Positions 36,901-47,970 of a stretch of DNA of 64,000 bases are shown in pieces. This DNA comes from Apricaphanius iberus (Eukaryota > Chordata > Actinopteri > Cyprinodontiformes > Aphaniidae): the NCBI GenBank assembly GCA_028564705.1, contig JAPXFQ010002081.1, positions 558,001 to 622,000 on the forward strand, read 5' to 3'. A program made the translations under genes and the position numbers. The notes below the pieces were generated by a model. That model was not told where the DNA came from, did not search any database, and saw nothing but the letters and a program-made list of their open reading frames with translations. The number at the start of each line of letters is the position of its first letter. Within the stretch, counting starts at the first letter, position 1.

Positions 36901-39900
36901 CAAATAATGGTTCATTATCAGAGCATATGCAAGTGTTTGACAAGCTGAGGAGATAGCTAGACCAATTGAATCAGCTGTGTTGGAGCAGAGACTCATCTAA
37001 AACTGGTAGCACATCAGTCCTGGAGGACTGGAGCTGGACACCCCTGAGCTACAGGGCTAGGCAGCATAATCAAGGTATAATAATACAAAAAAAGGGTGGT
37101 CTGCGCTGTGATCAATATGGCTATTATGAGGTTGAATATTTCTCCACATCCTTCAGAGGAAAGGGAGGAAGGTTCTGTGGAGGAGGTGAGTGTATCATTT
37201 TGAGATGATGGCTCGTGAGTTGCAAACTCGCCACAGAGGTGTGGCTGAGACTGAGCTTCTTTTATACTCCACAGCGGCAGACATAAAGACAGGACTAGTA
37301 GACACTCATTTATATAGTTTATCACAAAAATTAAAATTTTTAATCTAATTAATTACAGGCTTTGTAAATAATGAATCGAAATTAATCGCATTTTAATCGC
37401 ACATAAATATTTGACCTGAGAAAAGTGAGAATTTTCTTCACATGGATTTTTAGTATGAATGATGACTGAATACATAAGTTTAAGTTATCAGAAAAAATTA
37501 AAAGATATCATTCTGTCAGAACATCGACAAGAGAATCATGGAGAAAGCGGAAATGTCTCTCAGATAGAAATAGATAAATGAACACGGTGATGACCAGCAA
37601 GCTGCAGCGCACCACCATCTTCCCTCCTTGCAGAGCGCACGCAGTGACAGAGTAGATGAGACCGCTCCGTCACGAAACCTTCCTGAAAGGAAGAAATAGC
37701 TGCAGCATAAGTTTTAACTGTAGTGAAAGCTACATTTGTCCATCAGCTGCTGGAGGAATGACAGCACGTGGCTTAGCGGACATGAAACGGGATCTGTGCC
37801 TTTTCTCTGCGCACCAGTGCTGGAAGGCTGCGGTGCATAAATAGGTGCGATTAAAATGTGTTAAAAAAATGTACGCGTTATTTTTGTGTAATAAATGAAT
37901 CTTAATTAACGCGTTAATGTCCCGGCCCTAATTGAAATATATTCAGGCCTGATGTCCTGACATGTAAGAGGTTGCGCTTTCTTTTTTATGTGAATGTATT
38001 CTTTGTTTCAGCCAGATGAATTGTCAAAAATGTTCACCCAAATCTCAGGAAATGGCAGCGATGCTGGGGCTGCCTCCACCGTGGCCCGTCAGGAGGGAGA
38101 AGAGTGGGTGCTGAACGGAACCAAAGCTTGGATCACCAACAGCTGGGACGCGTCCGCTACGGTGGTGTTCGCCACCACAGACAAGAAACTCAAACACAAG
38201 GCATGGCATGGAACACAACGTTGCTCCCTCTGCGGAGAGGAGGAATCAAAGTAATAATTCAGTGCCCTTATTGTGTCTTAATCCCCCCCCCCCCCCCTCT
38301 ATGTCTGCAGGGAATCAGTGCCTTCCTGATCCCCATGCCACACCCTGGACTTTCTCTTGGAAAAAAGGAGGACAAGCTGGGCATTAAAGCCTCATCCACA
38401 GCTAACATCATCCTGGAGGACTGCAGAATCCCCCTAAACAACATGTTGGGCCCCCGCGGTGCTGGATTCAAAATTGCTATGGTATGTTAAAACATCCTCA
38501 TGCCTTCAGGAACATCCACAAAACTATTTTTCTCTGAGATAAATGGTAAATAGACTGAACTTATATAGTGCTTTTCTAGTCATACTGACAAAGCACTTTT
38601 AGACTGAAGCCACATTCACCCATTCACACTCACATTCATACATCGATAGCCAACATAGCTCGGTAGGACGATGTAGAATTTTTGGGGTTAGGTGCCTTGC
38701 CCAGGGGCATATCAACATCGACATGTGACTGGAGGAAGCTGGAATCGAACCTACGACCCTCCAATTGCAAGTCAACTACTCTACCACAGTCGCCCACAAT
38801 ATGCTAATATAATGCTTGGGAAATCTTGTGGAGAACCTCTCTTCTGCAGAGAATTTAAAATTGAGGATGGTAAACCCTGAAGGAGTATGATAGGTGCAGA
38901 TATCTGTGGACAGGTTAAGACCGAGAGCAGATTTGGACTTGATGCGTGTGAACGTTGTTTTCTTTACATCTTTCTATTTTTATATAAAAATAAAATGATT
39001 AAAAAAATTAAAGCTTCAGTTCCATATGTACAGTTGTGATTTTTAAACTTGCTGGAGCAGTATTTTTTCAACCCTGGTCCTCAACATACACTGTCCTGCA
39101 TGTTTTAGATGCTTCCCTGCTTTAACAGGCCTGCTTTAGATTATTCAAAAGAAAAGACTGTTGATTAGTCATTAATTGAAATCAGGTTTGCTGAAGCAGG
39201 AAATAACCTAAAACATGCAGGACAGTGTACTTTGAGGATCAGTGTTGACAAATTAGACATTTAGGAGCTGTCATGACAACTTATTAGAGGTTTCAGCTTT
39301 ATTCTATGTAGAGCTCTGCTCTGTTTTCTTTTTATTTTAGCTGCAGACATGCATCTTGATTTATATGATTAGATTTTTTATTTACTGTGGTCTGTTCACC
39401 ATCATGGTGACAGTTGAGATGATCCTTTTTTTTTTATTATTATTTTATTTTATTTTTACACCAAACAGAAATTGGGTCAGGTCTTATTTTAAGAGTTTAA
39501 GAGATTTGGGTTGACATGTGATACACGGGTAAAACAAAAAAAATTGCTCATAATCATAAATGATTAAATGCTTCAGAATGCAAGCAGGGATGTCTTTAGC
39601 TCTCCCCATCACGTAATGCAAATGAGTGAGGAAATGAACAGTTAGCCCAGTAGTTACATGCTCCACCAACAATGACTGCTTGTCAATATGAAGTTCTGCC
39701 AACATTTAACTCTTAGTGCTGCTTCAGTTTGATAAGTTTTTGTCACTCTGATGATCGGCCCTCTGTTATAATTAGAGCCAGGCATGCAGAGGCTGTAAGA
39801 AACATTATGGTAGTGAATGGAAGTAGCTGAAAGTCTTAGTTTATGATCAGTGAGTGTTCTGCACTTCAATAACATCACTGAGAGCTTGGGTTTAAAATAT

Positions 39901-42900
39901 ACTCAAGTTTCTCCTGCTGGTGTTTACACGAGGTCTGTGCTTATGTCTGAAAAAGTGGCATGAACTATCTGTGTCCTTCAGCAAACCTTGGACAGTGGTC
40001 GGATCGGCATCGCAGCTCAGGCGCTCGGCATCGCACAGGCTTCTCTGGACTGCGCCGCCGACTACGCGCACAAGCGAACTGCATTCGGAGCGGCCATTGG
40101 CAAACTGCAGGCCATACAGGTCAGCCAAGCCCCACTTTTCCTTTATACTTGACCTGCTGTTCAAGGGAAGCCAATGCAAAGTTCAGCCTAATTCATTTTA
40201 ATCAACTGTTAATCACCAGTTAATAACAGATGCCTGAAAAAATATGAGTTTAAACCTTTAGTCTGACTCATCATCACCAGTTGTCTGAGCCACTCTACTA
40301 AACTGTGAGGCCTCAAAGGCTAGTGTTAATCCTTCAGACTGAATAAAAAGGTTTAGTGCTAACTCTTGTTTTCCCTTTTCTTCACATGATCCAGTTTAAA
40401 CTGGCTGACATGGCCGTGGCAGTGGAGAGCGCCCGGCTGCTCACCTGGAAAGCTGCAATACTTCGAGATGCAAAGAAACCCTTTACTAAGGTAAACCGTG
40501 GCCCTCTGTGCAACCGATAGAACAATCACAACAGGTTTTGTTTTCAGACTGAATTCGTTCAGTGAATTCATGCATTATATGTTGTCTTTTGTCCTCATGT
40601 TTAGACTGTATCGCTGCAATTTTTAGACTCCTTAAGAGTTTGGATGTTGAAATTACTCCAGAAAAATGGAACACAAGTGAATATTCACTGATTTGTTGTC
40701 TGAATTAATTTCCGTTACATGTATAATACATGTATAATAATTGAAACAACAATGATACATTTTATTTATAAACGCCTTAATACACAAAAGGACACTTTAC
40801 TGCAATGAAAAACAAAAACAAAACAAAAAAATACTCAAAACCTTAAAGAATGCAAAAAAAGGGCAATAGGGCAACAGTAGTCCTAAATATTAGGTGGTTA
40901 TAAACAGGTAGGGTTGAGTCTGGATTTAAAAGTGGAGAGAGAGTCAGAGTTTTCCACTGGGGACGCTTTAGACCTGAATGGTATGGCCTGGTATGGCCTA
41001 GAACGGGTTGGTTGTGTTTCCATTACCATCTCAGAAGAACGGCAGTGGGCAGAGAATATGGGTGGGCTGAGCTTAACAAAAGCTCCAGCACAAAGCAGTC
41101 ACAACACCGCTCACCTTACATCTCTCAGGCATTGATTCGTTCATGCCTCCAGCTCCTGATCTGTGTTCTTCATGCCAGTACTGATCTAAGCAGCAATCAT
41201 CCAGTTTGTTCAGACTCAGAATTTGCTGCCTTGCAGCTAATTCCGCACTGTAATCACAGCGGATCCTGCTTCTGTTACTACACTGGCTTCTCACTCCCCG
41301 ACACCACGGGACTTGCTGCTGGCTTCTCCCTACTGTCATGCACCAACTTCGCCTGCTGCCACTACCTGATGAAAGCCTGTGTGTGAAAGGCGATAACAGC
41401 CCCGATCGCAGCTCCATTCCTCTTGGTGACCTGACAACAATCTGCCATCACTCACAGTTTTCCAATGTCCTAGATGTCAAAGCTGTAGCCGATAACAAGC
41501 CATTTTTTCCCCCTGCTGCTGCTTTAGCTGCAGCCCTTATCAATGCAGATTCTCCCTGTCAGCTTTCAGCTTCAGCTTTATCAAAACCACAACCCTCCCT
41601 AAATGCTATAAAGCAGTTTCTAAAACACTTTTTTTTTAATATGGAGCTACTTAACGCAAAGAAAAGTATAACCTCCCCGACTCTTTGAATGTTTCCACTT
41701 TTATGGAAAACATTTCTGATCTTAGTGCTGTTACTGTTATTACAATCTGAGACATCACTTCAAACAAACAGTTCCAGGCCAATCAGTGGCTACTGCCGCT
41801 AGGTAGGAGTGAGAGGGACGTCAGATTACTGGACCAATCAGTCTATAGGCGGGCATGTTGGCTCCCATCGGAATGCTTCGGACCAAGGCAGAGGTAGTCC
41901 AAAAAAATGGGTCGACTCGGACCGGACACAGGTAATGGAAACTCCAGAACTGTCCGAAGCTACTCGTTCCGTACTGTACTGGCCCTATTGGAAAAGGGGA
42001 ATTATTGGATCAGGTCGGATAGATATGGAGGAGAGAAGGTTGTGGATGGCTTTGAACATGAAAAGAAGGACTTTGAATTAATTAAGTTGCATAAAGTGAT
42101 AGTCTGGACTTTGTAAGAAAAAAGAGAGAGAGGGACATGATTTGAAAAAAAATCCCGACCCAAGCCCCCTCCCCCTCCCTTTCTGATTGGTCTTGAAGCC
42201 GCGGCTACTTTTCCATGCGCGCGCCAGGTCAATGGGCCAAGACGTGCGGAGGAGAGAGAGAAAACAACCAGGGTGTCAACAATGGAGTTATCGGAGGTGA
42301 GGATGCTTTTTTGGTTTGAAATCGGTATCTCCTGCTCTTGAGCTGAATGTTGATCCATGGCTGCGCTCGGGACTAATGGCGGAGGCTTGATTCGAATGCT
42401 CCGTCTAAACAGAAAACATGCGCGCAGTTACGAGCACACAGCGTTCGTGATGATTGACAGCCCTGGGCATCACTTGATTGGTACAAGTGGACGGCACCGT
42501 GGCTTTTGAGCCATAGCTGAGATACGGGAAGGCGGGACTTACCCGTAATCTTATAATTCATAAAATGACTTCTTTTATATCAACATTTAAGGCCAGGAGG
42601 TCAATTTAATAAATTTTTAAAATTTGTAATTCATTTAAAGATCCAGACTATCACTTTAAGTGGGAGCCATTGGAGGATATAGGGGTGATATGAAATATGG
42701 GAGATTTGGTGATGATGCAGGCAGCAGATATATAGAGGGGCTTTTTTTGAAAGAAAACAACCAGGAGTGAATTGAAGATTTCCGTTCATTAAGTGACTAG
42801 AATGTAATTGAGAATTGAGGCAGAATGGAGGGAGAGAGAGAGAAAGGTGAAGATGATTAACTGTCGTTTTTCTCTCTCCCATTAGCAACTCCTGTGGTTT

Positions 42901-43657
42901 CCACCAATATCAGCCCTAAGTTGATGAAGGTCACTTATCTGACGTAGAAACACAGCTCCACTAGCTGGCTCACACAGAAATGACCAGGTGTACATGTAGT
43001 GGCACGACTTCCCTGTGCAACCGGGCAAACCGATTCAGGTTTCAGCAACCAAATGTTGCATGTATGAAATAAAAAACTGACCATCATTACATCCTGTTAT
43101 GAAAGTCTTTGGCTTTTCTGGCGGAAACTCAGCTGTTGATGAATCATGTTTTGACCTCAATGCGATCCCTTGCCAGCACAGACCACCTCAGTCAGCCAGA
43201 CCTGGCTGCATAGATGGAATTTGGTTGAGCAAACTACTGGAAGTAGTTCATTTATGTAAGCTTAGTTTGTGGAAAAAGATGTAGTTTTGACACCTTTTAG
43301 GTTTTATTCCACTTGATGGCGTGATGTACATGAACTCTGATCTTTTCCTGCAGGAAGCAGCCATGGCCAAACTGGCGGCGTCCGAGGCTGCCACCTTCTG
43401 CGCTCATCAGGTAAACAAACTGCAAAGACAAACCTGGGAAGATTCTCAGGAAACCAAAGGGATGCTCCTTTTAAAATCTTGTCCTGTTTTGCGTTCTGAA
43501 TCAGGCCATCCAGGTCCTGGGTGGGATGGGTTACGTGACGGACATGCCTGCTGAGAGACATTACCGCGACGCTCGCATCACAGAGATCTACGAGGGCACC
43601 AGTGAGATCCAGAGGCTGGTCATTGCTGGTCAGCTACTGAAGGAATACCAGTTATAG
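30742..43657 (+). CDS. acads: short-chain acyl-CoA dehydrogenase, mitochondrial
   Basis: An FAD enzyme of the mitochondrial matrix that makes the first oxidation of butyryl- and other C4-C6 acyl-CoAs in beta-oxidation and hands electrons to ETF. Coding exons are 30742-30769, 32996-33156, 35758-35907, 35996-36107, 38049-38200, 38311-38481, 39982-40119, 40395-40490, 43354-43410 and 43505-43657. They join in frame to 405 residues (human 412). Residues 1 to about 30 form a basic/hydrophobic import signal (MSALFKARK...). A-L-S-E-P-G-N-G-S-D at 146-155 is acyl-CoA dehydrogenase signature 1, and [13 protein letters not shown] near the end holds the catalytic base, Glu385. P-E-E-L-G-G-A-G and G-G-M-G-Y-V-T match the family. 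Intron 5 has a GC donor; all others are GT-AG. The start exon is 9 codons plus one base and is inferred from frame, splice donor (AAGG|GTGAGT) and signal-peptide character. Confidence 0.93.
31842..32345 (-). mobile_element. Rex3/RTE-type LINE 3' fragment
   Basis: In acads intron 1. The plus strand starts CCATCCATCG, the complement of the GATG-repeat tail of Rex3, and continues with the complement of its RT end, with landmarks CCCAAGGCATTCCCAGGCC, TGTATCCGC and TTCGCCTTTAGGCTCAGCTC. It is oriented opposite to the gene and 5'-truncated. Confidence 0.65.
32346..32420. repeat. decayed MITE scrap
   Basis: GCGCTGGATGATACT (from 32328) and AATAATTATCGATAACTATC resemble the C-G-A-T-A-T-type termini of fish hAT MITEs. 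A related scrap lies at 33680-33760 (GGGCTGGCCGATATTTCAG). Confidence 0.3.
33242..33615. mobile_element. hAT-type MITE with 8-bp target duplication
   Basis: This 374-bp element in acads intron 2 starts TAGGGATGCAAC and ends ...GGTGCATCCTTA, imperfect inverted repeats. GCATTTAT stands at 33234-33241 and again at 33616-33623, the perfect 8-bp duplication left by hAT transposases. The interior repeats GATAC/GTATC motifs and has no ORF. Confidence 0.8.
33926..33955. repeat. (TA)n microsatellite
   Basis: About 15 TA units in acads intron 2. Confidence 0.9.
34276..35370 (-). mobile_element. Tc1/mariner-type transposon relic
   Basis: In acads intron 2. It starts AGTATTCAGACCCTTTGCTC, a very common fish Tc1-type end, and the partner AGGGTCTGAATAGTTATGAT lies near 35205. 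Between them the plus strand is the complement of a transposase: TCTCCAGAGATGCTC, CATTGTCCTTTTC, CCTGTCCCTGCAGCTGA and GGATTATGGAGGCCACTGTG are landmarks of that family. The coding part is shortened by internal deletions and stops. The right edge is cut by the next repeat at about 35371. Confidence 0.7.
35371..35565. repeat. CATC-tailed fish repeat
   Basis: CATCCATTCATCCATCCATT followed by TATCTATACTGCTTATCC and AGAGGCGGGGTACACCCTGG, a very common fish interspersed repeat. Related copies lie at 56300-56535 and 59640-59815. The CATC run looks like a GATG tail read backwards, so a Rex3-type machinery may have moved it. Confidence 0.6.
36829..37050. mobile_element. palindromic MITE in acads intron 4
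   Basis: CCTCAAGGGC...CCTGCATGTTTTAG near the left is matched by the complement of CTAAAACTGG...CCTGGAGGACTGGAG near the right. This is the well-known fish foldback MITE that begins GGTCCTC and ends GACACCCCTGAG. It is about 220 bp with no ORF. Confidence 0.6.
37325..37930. mobile_element. hAT-type MITE or truncated hAT element
   Basis: The right end TTAACGCGTTAATGTCCCGG followed by CCCTA is a well-known fish hAT terminus; the left side has the related ATTAATCGCATTTTAATCGC at 37382-37401. It lies in acads intron 4, with no intact ORF. Confidence 0.55.
38541..38795. repeat. fish interspersed repeat in acads intron 6
   Basis: It begins AAATGGTAAATAGACTGAAC-TTATATAGTGCTTTTC and ends CTACTCTACCACAGTCGCCC, with ATTCACCCATTCACAC and GGTGCCTTGCCCAGGGGC between. 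The last part reads like a tRNA gene 5' half on the minus strand, so it may be SINE-derived. A related piece lies at 61420-61682. Confidence 0.6.
39068..39245. mobile_element. palindromic MITE in acads intron 6
   Basis: CTGGTCCTCAACATACACTG-TCCTGCATGTTTTAG on the left matches the complement of CTAAAACATGCAGGACAGTG-TACTTTGAGGATCAG on the right. The arms are about 70 bp each around a short centre. It is related in style to 36829-37050. Confidence 0.65.
40975..41998. mobile_element. hAT-like MITE in acads intron 8
   Basis: The left end has GGTATGGCCTGGTATGGCC and TGTTTCCATTACCATC; the right end has GGTAATGGAAACTCC and CGTACTGTACTGGCCC. These are imperfect inverted repeats with the 'fused' TTTCCATTACC motif seen at both ends of a known fish hAT family. 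The interior is coding-free. Confidence 0.5.
42092..42659. mobile_element. MITE with about 20-bp inverted repeats
   Basis: ATAAAGTGATAGTCTGGACT at the left is matched by the complement of ATCCAGACTATCACTTTAA at the right. The 568-bp element lies in acads intron 8. The superfamily is not clear. Confidence 0.6.
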
Positions 43658-43871
43658 AGGCTGTTTGATTACGACGTTGCACCTAGCGGACACTTAATTC
43701 TGGATGAAATGCTGTTTTCTACGTTCTTCAGGGGTACAAGCCTTTATGTTCAGTCTTGAGTGAGTTGAGTCTTGAAGAGAGGATTCAGGTCGTTTAAAAT
43801 CTCCACAGACTCATGTCTGTAAGACATTCTGGCATTCACTAAAACACACTGCCTCACTCCCATAATTATGA

Positions 43872-43877
43872 AATAAA
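43872..43877 (+). terminator. acads: acads polyadenylation signal
   Basis: AATAAA lies 215 bp after the TAG stop at 43655-43657. It is the first clear signal after the gene. Confidence 0.65.
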
Positions 43878-43899
43878 AGCTGCACGTTTAACTGGCCAG

Positions 43900-44914
43900 T
43901 TCTTAAACATATACAATCGGGGCATCTTTTCTCCAAATCTAATCTGTTAAATGAGACGTTTTAATTTGTTGAATTTTGTGCATCTTCCTGTTTGCCAAGG
44001 ATTTCCTGAATCCTTCCATTTTAATCTGCTCTTGCATGTCATTCAAACCAAGCCTAAACGAGGACTGCTGCTATAATGTGCCATTCAGAGCTTCAACCAC
44101 CAGGGGGCTACAAAGTGCCTTCAATGCATCTTGACCCATTTCTGTGTTCTAACATCAGGAGTGATTGTGTAATAGCAACACAGTGTTCACACTTGCAGAT
44201 CATCAGAATGCTTAACGGGTTGCTGTGTTAAAGATGGTCTAATTGAAACAGTTTTGATTCATTATATGAAGGTGTGTGATGATACACCATGCTTCTGTCT
44301 CACACAGATGCTCAACATGTACATATTTGATTGTAATTTATTGTGCTCGGATGTTATTAGAAAAATGTGAATAAAAAGAATCCCCTCAAACCCACCAGCT
44401 TCAGGTTGAAATGAATCAGATGAAGCAGCTCCTCTCTCTGTGGGCAATCTGCCGCCTACTTTGTTTTCCTCGCTGTGTGTGTGTGTGCGTGTGTGTGCGC
44501 ACTCCTTTCCTCTCCATTACTCCATGTTAGGCATCTGACTGCCTCGCATTTCCAGATCTAGGCCAAGATTCTGGATACTGGAATGACTCCCTGCTGATTG
44601 TGCTGACGATATAGAGCATTGTTTGATGCAGTCGTGCTGCTCGTTTACTGCTCTGGCTGGGTGTGTGAAACTAGGACCTGATTACCCTTACCCTGGCTTA
44701 ATGGTTTTATTTATTTCCTTTCACATACACAAAAAGCCTTTCCACAAGCTGACCAGCATCCTGAAGATCCACAATAGTCTGGCAGGATGTTGGTTTTTTT
44801 CTTTATGCTTTCACACTAATACCAAGATTTCAGATTTATGGATTAATTCATGCTTTATCTTTGATGACAATTTCACTCAAATCTGCACCCTTATTTTTTA
44901 ACCAATATTGATAA
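43900..44914. other. no gene seen
   Basis: Spacer after acads with only chance frames. A (GT)n-like run lies at 44474-44500. Confidence 0.5.
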
Positions 44915-45149
44915 CTGTTGATGTGTTCACCCCTCGCAACATAACTACAAACTTGAGTGTATTTTTATTAGAACATACCAATACAAAGTAAAATGTAAAT
45001 TAATGGCTGCTTTCCGAAATTCCATTCATATAACAATCTGAAAAGTGTGGCATGCACTTGAGTTAAACCCCTTTAAAGAGTAACTCACCACTTTCCAGAG
45101 GCTTCTACCAGCATTAAAGGCTGACGTCTGAAATAAGGTTTGAGCCAGT

Positions 45150-45545
45150 AGTAATGCCCGATTTAAATTCGAGTGCAGGTCGCATCACAGATGACCCTTC
45201 TCACCCTGGAGACAGACTGTTTAACCTGCTCCCCTCAGGCAGGAGGCTCCGGTCCATTCGGACCAGAACCTCTACTTGTAGGAATAGTTTCTTCCCCTCT
45301 GCTGTGGGACTCATGAACAATAACCCTAAAACCATTCCCAACACCTGCTTTGTATGACCCATATTGTGTTTTTCTGCACCTGTCTAATTTGCACTAACCA
45401 TTACCTGAACTCGTGTATATATCAATCTGTTCAGCATATGTTATTTTTTTTTCTTATTTAAGTGTTTGCCTTTTTCATATGTTTGCACAAAGTACTGCAG
45501 CAATTTTTGCTAATATTGTAAGTCTGCCCAACATTTGACATTAAA
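45150..45545 (+). mobile_element. L2-type LINE 3' fragment
   Basis: The frame at 45154-45330 reads D-R-L-F-N-L-L-P-S-G-R-R-L-R-S-I-R-T-R-T followed by R-N-S-F-F-P-S-A-V-G-L-M-N-N, the usual last residues of a fish L2-type ORF2. A T-rich 3' UTR follows. Only the end of the LINE is present. Confidence 0.7.
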
Positions 45546-46036
45546 CCCTTTTGGATTCTGTTTCTGAAAATTCAAGTGCAGTGTAAAGATTCAACCTGAA
45601 GAGGGCACTCCGGTGATGTTTTTTGGTAGAAAAATAAATATTTTCACTAAAATATACAAAAAAAACCCTGAAGATAATGAAGAGACATGTAGACAGTACA
45701 ATTAGCCCCTCATTTATAAAGTTTATCAGCAAAAAAGGTTGATTTTGGCTGAGATGAGCTTTAAGTCAATACTGCGTATAAACATGTCTCTCTTGCAATT
45801 ACAACGGTAGGTCTTCTACCAGGGTCATGTTAATTTCATTTAAAAACATCAGTCCACCAAAGTGCTGACCAATTACATCTACAACCATAAAATAATAGAA
45901 TAAAAGAAAATAAAAGAGAATAGTTTTTTGCTGACATTTAACTGATTGTATGGCCTGAGCAGTACAAACGTAGGCGTACACTTTTTCACATGGAAAATGC
46001 TTGATCACCTCAGTGATCATTGCAGCTCTGGTTATA

Positions 46037-47757
46037 CAGGTCCTTCTCAAAAAATTAGCATATTGTGATAAAGTTCATTATTTTCTGTAATGTACTGATA
46101 AACATTAGACTTTCATATATTCTAGATTCATTACACACAACTGAAGTAGTTCAAGCCTTTTATTGTTTTTATATTGACGATTTTGGCAAAAAAGTAAAGA
46201 AAAACCAAAAATTCTTATCTCAAAAAAATTGCATATTTCATTCGACCAATAAAGAAAAGTGTTTTTAATACAAAAAAAGTCAAGCTTCAAATAATTATGT
46301 TCAGTTATGCTCTCAATTCTTGGTCGGGAATCCTTCTGCAGAAATGACTGCTTCAGTGCGGCGTTGCATGGAGGCAATCAGCCTGTGGCACTGCTGAGGT
46401 GTTATGGAGGCCCAGGATGCTTCGATAGCGGCCTTAAGCCCATCCAAAGTGTTGGGTCTTGCGTCTCTCAACTTTCTCTTCACAATATCCCACAGATTCT
46501 CTATGGGGTTCAGGTCAGGAGAGTTGGCAGGCCAATTGTGTACAGTAATACCATGGTCAGTAAACCATTTAGCAGTGGTTTTGGCACTGTGAGCAGGTGC
46601 CAGGTCGTGCTGAAAAATGAAATCTTCATCTCCATAAAGCTTTTCAGCAGATGGAAGCATGAAGTGCTCCAAAATCTCCTGATAGCTAGCTGCATTGACC
46701 CTGCCCTTGATAAAACACAGTGGACCAACACCAGCAGCTGACATGGCACCCCAGACCATCACTGACTGTGGGTACTTGACACTGGACTTCAGGCATTTTG
46801 GCATTTCCTTCTCCCCAGTCTTCCTCCAGACTCTGGCACCTTGTTTTCCGAATGACATGCAAAATTTGCTTTCATCCGAAAAAAGTACTTTGGACCACTG
46901 AGCAACAGTCCAGTGCTGCTTCTCTGTAGCCCAGGTCAGGCGCTTCTGCCGCTGTTTCCCATTTCCTGCACACGCCTGTGCACGGTGGCTCTGGATGTTT
47001 CTACTCCAGACTCAGTCCACTGCTTCCGCAGGTCCCCCAAGGTCTGGAATCGGTCCTTCTCCACAATCTTCCTCAGGGTCCGGTCACCTCTTCTCGTTGT
47101 GCAGCGTTTTCTGCCACACTTTTTCCTTCCCACAGACTTCCCACTGAGGTGCCTTGATACAGCAGTCTGGGAACAGCCTATTCGTTCAGAAATGTCTTTC
47201 TGTGTCTTACCCTCTTGCTTGAGGGTGTCAATGATGGCCTTCTGGACAGCAGTCAGGTCGGCAGTTTTACCTATGATTGCAGTTTTGAGTAATGAACCCG
47301 GCTGGGAGTTTTTAAAAGCCTCAGGAATCTTTTGCAGGTGTTTAGAGTTAATTAGTTGATTCGGATGATTAGGTTAATAACTCGTTTAGAGAACCTTTTC
47401 ATCACATGCGCATTTATTTAGTGCCACAGGCTGATTGCCTCCATGCCACACCGCATTGAAGCAGTCATTTCTGCAGAAGGATTCCCGACCAAGAATTGAG
47501 AGCATAACTGAACATAATTATTTGAAGCTTGACTTTTTTTATATTAAAAACACTTTTCTTTATTGGTCGGATGAAATATACAAATTTTTTGAGATAGGAA
47601 TTTTTGGCCAAAATCATCAATATTAAAACAATAAAAGGCTTGAACTACTTCAGTTGTGTGAAATGAATCTAGAATATATGAAAGTCTAATGTTTATCAGT
47701 ACATTGCAGAAAATAATGAACTTTATCACAATATGCTAATTTTTTGAGAAGGACCTT
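46037..47757 (-). mobile_element. Tc1-type transposon, nearly complete
   Basis: The ends are CAGGTCCTTCTCAAAAAATT (46037) and its complement (to about 47757), next to TA. The inverted repeats are unusually long, running from 46037 to about 46397 and from about 47400 to 47757. They therefore include the last codons of the transposase at the left arm. Confidence 0.85.
46313..47290 (-). pseudogene. Tc1 transposase with one internal deletion
   Basis: The minus strand holds, in order, an N-terminal helix-turn-helix region (T-A-D-L-T-A-V-Q-K near 47260, S-Q-T-A-V-S-R-H-L near 47160), a second DNA-binding part (A-T-V-H-R-R-V-Q-E-M-G near 46970), then F-S-D-E-S-K-F (first Asp, about 46880), F-Q-H-D-L-A-P-A-H (second Asp, about 46590) and N-S-P-D-L-N-P-I-E-N-L-W (final Glu, about 46510). 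All three catalytic residues are present. A small deletion and frame change near 46960, between the DNA-binding and catalytic parts, disables it. Confidence 0.8.
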
Positions 47758-47970
47758 TATATTAAAGGGGCTGCAGATTTTTGCTAAACTTTTCAGATTT
47801 TATTTCTAAAATGATTTAACCACCTTATGTAATCTTTGTTCTGTTTCATTAATACGTACTACTTTGGGTTGGTCTATCATACAGTATAAAATCACCATAA
47901 AATAGATTGAAGAGGGGAACTCAACAATATGTTAAAAGTTCAAGGGGTGTTCATAATTTTGCAAGGAACA

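Larger units (their letters stand above)
44915..47970. mobile_element. outer Tc1-type element split by later insertions
   Basis: The left arm (about 44926-45090: GTTCACCCCTCGCAAC, AATACAAAGTAAAATG, CTGAAAAGTGTGGC, AACCCCTTTAAAG) is the inverted partner of the right arm (47762-47966: TATTAAAGGGGCTGCAG, GGTTGGTCTATCATAC, AAGTTCAAGGGGTGTTC, TTTTGCAAGG). The arms are about 170-205 bp. Between them lie a LINE piece and a complete second Tc1-type element, so the outer copy is older. Confidence 0.65.

Noticed and set aside
38201..38255. Read-through of acads exon 5 into [16 protein letters not shown]
   Set aside because: This looks like a Cys-containing tail, but it is intron sequence; the family frame resumes at exon 6 only when the GC donor is used.
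38541..38795. A tRNA gene on the minus strand at the end of this repeat
   Set aside because: Only box-like pieces are present; no acceptor stem or complete cloverleaf can be formed, so it is a repeat and not a tRNA gene.
41338..41393. CTGATGAAAGCC...GTGTGAAAGGC at about 41367 as a second hammerhead core
   Set aside because: The stem II partner and the helix III/GUC part are missing.
46307..46741. 144-residue plus-strand frame
   Set aside because: It is antisense of the Tc1 transposase, which carries the real motifs on the minus strand.
47357..47500. A second gene start suggested by MPPCHTALKQSFLQKDSRPR at 47435
   Set aside because: It is the inverted-repeat copy of the transposase tail; the same residues occur antisense at 46377.
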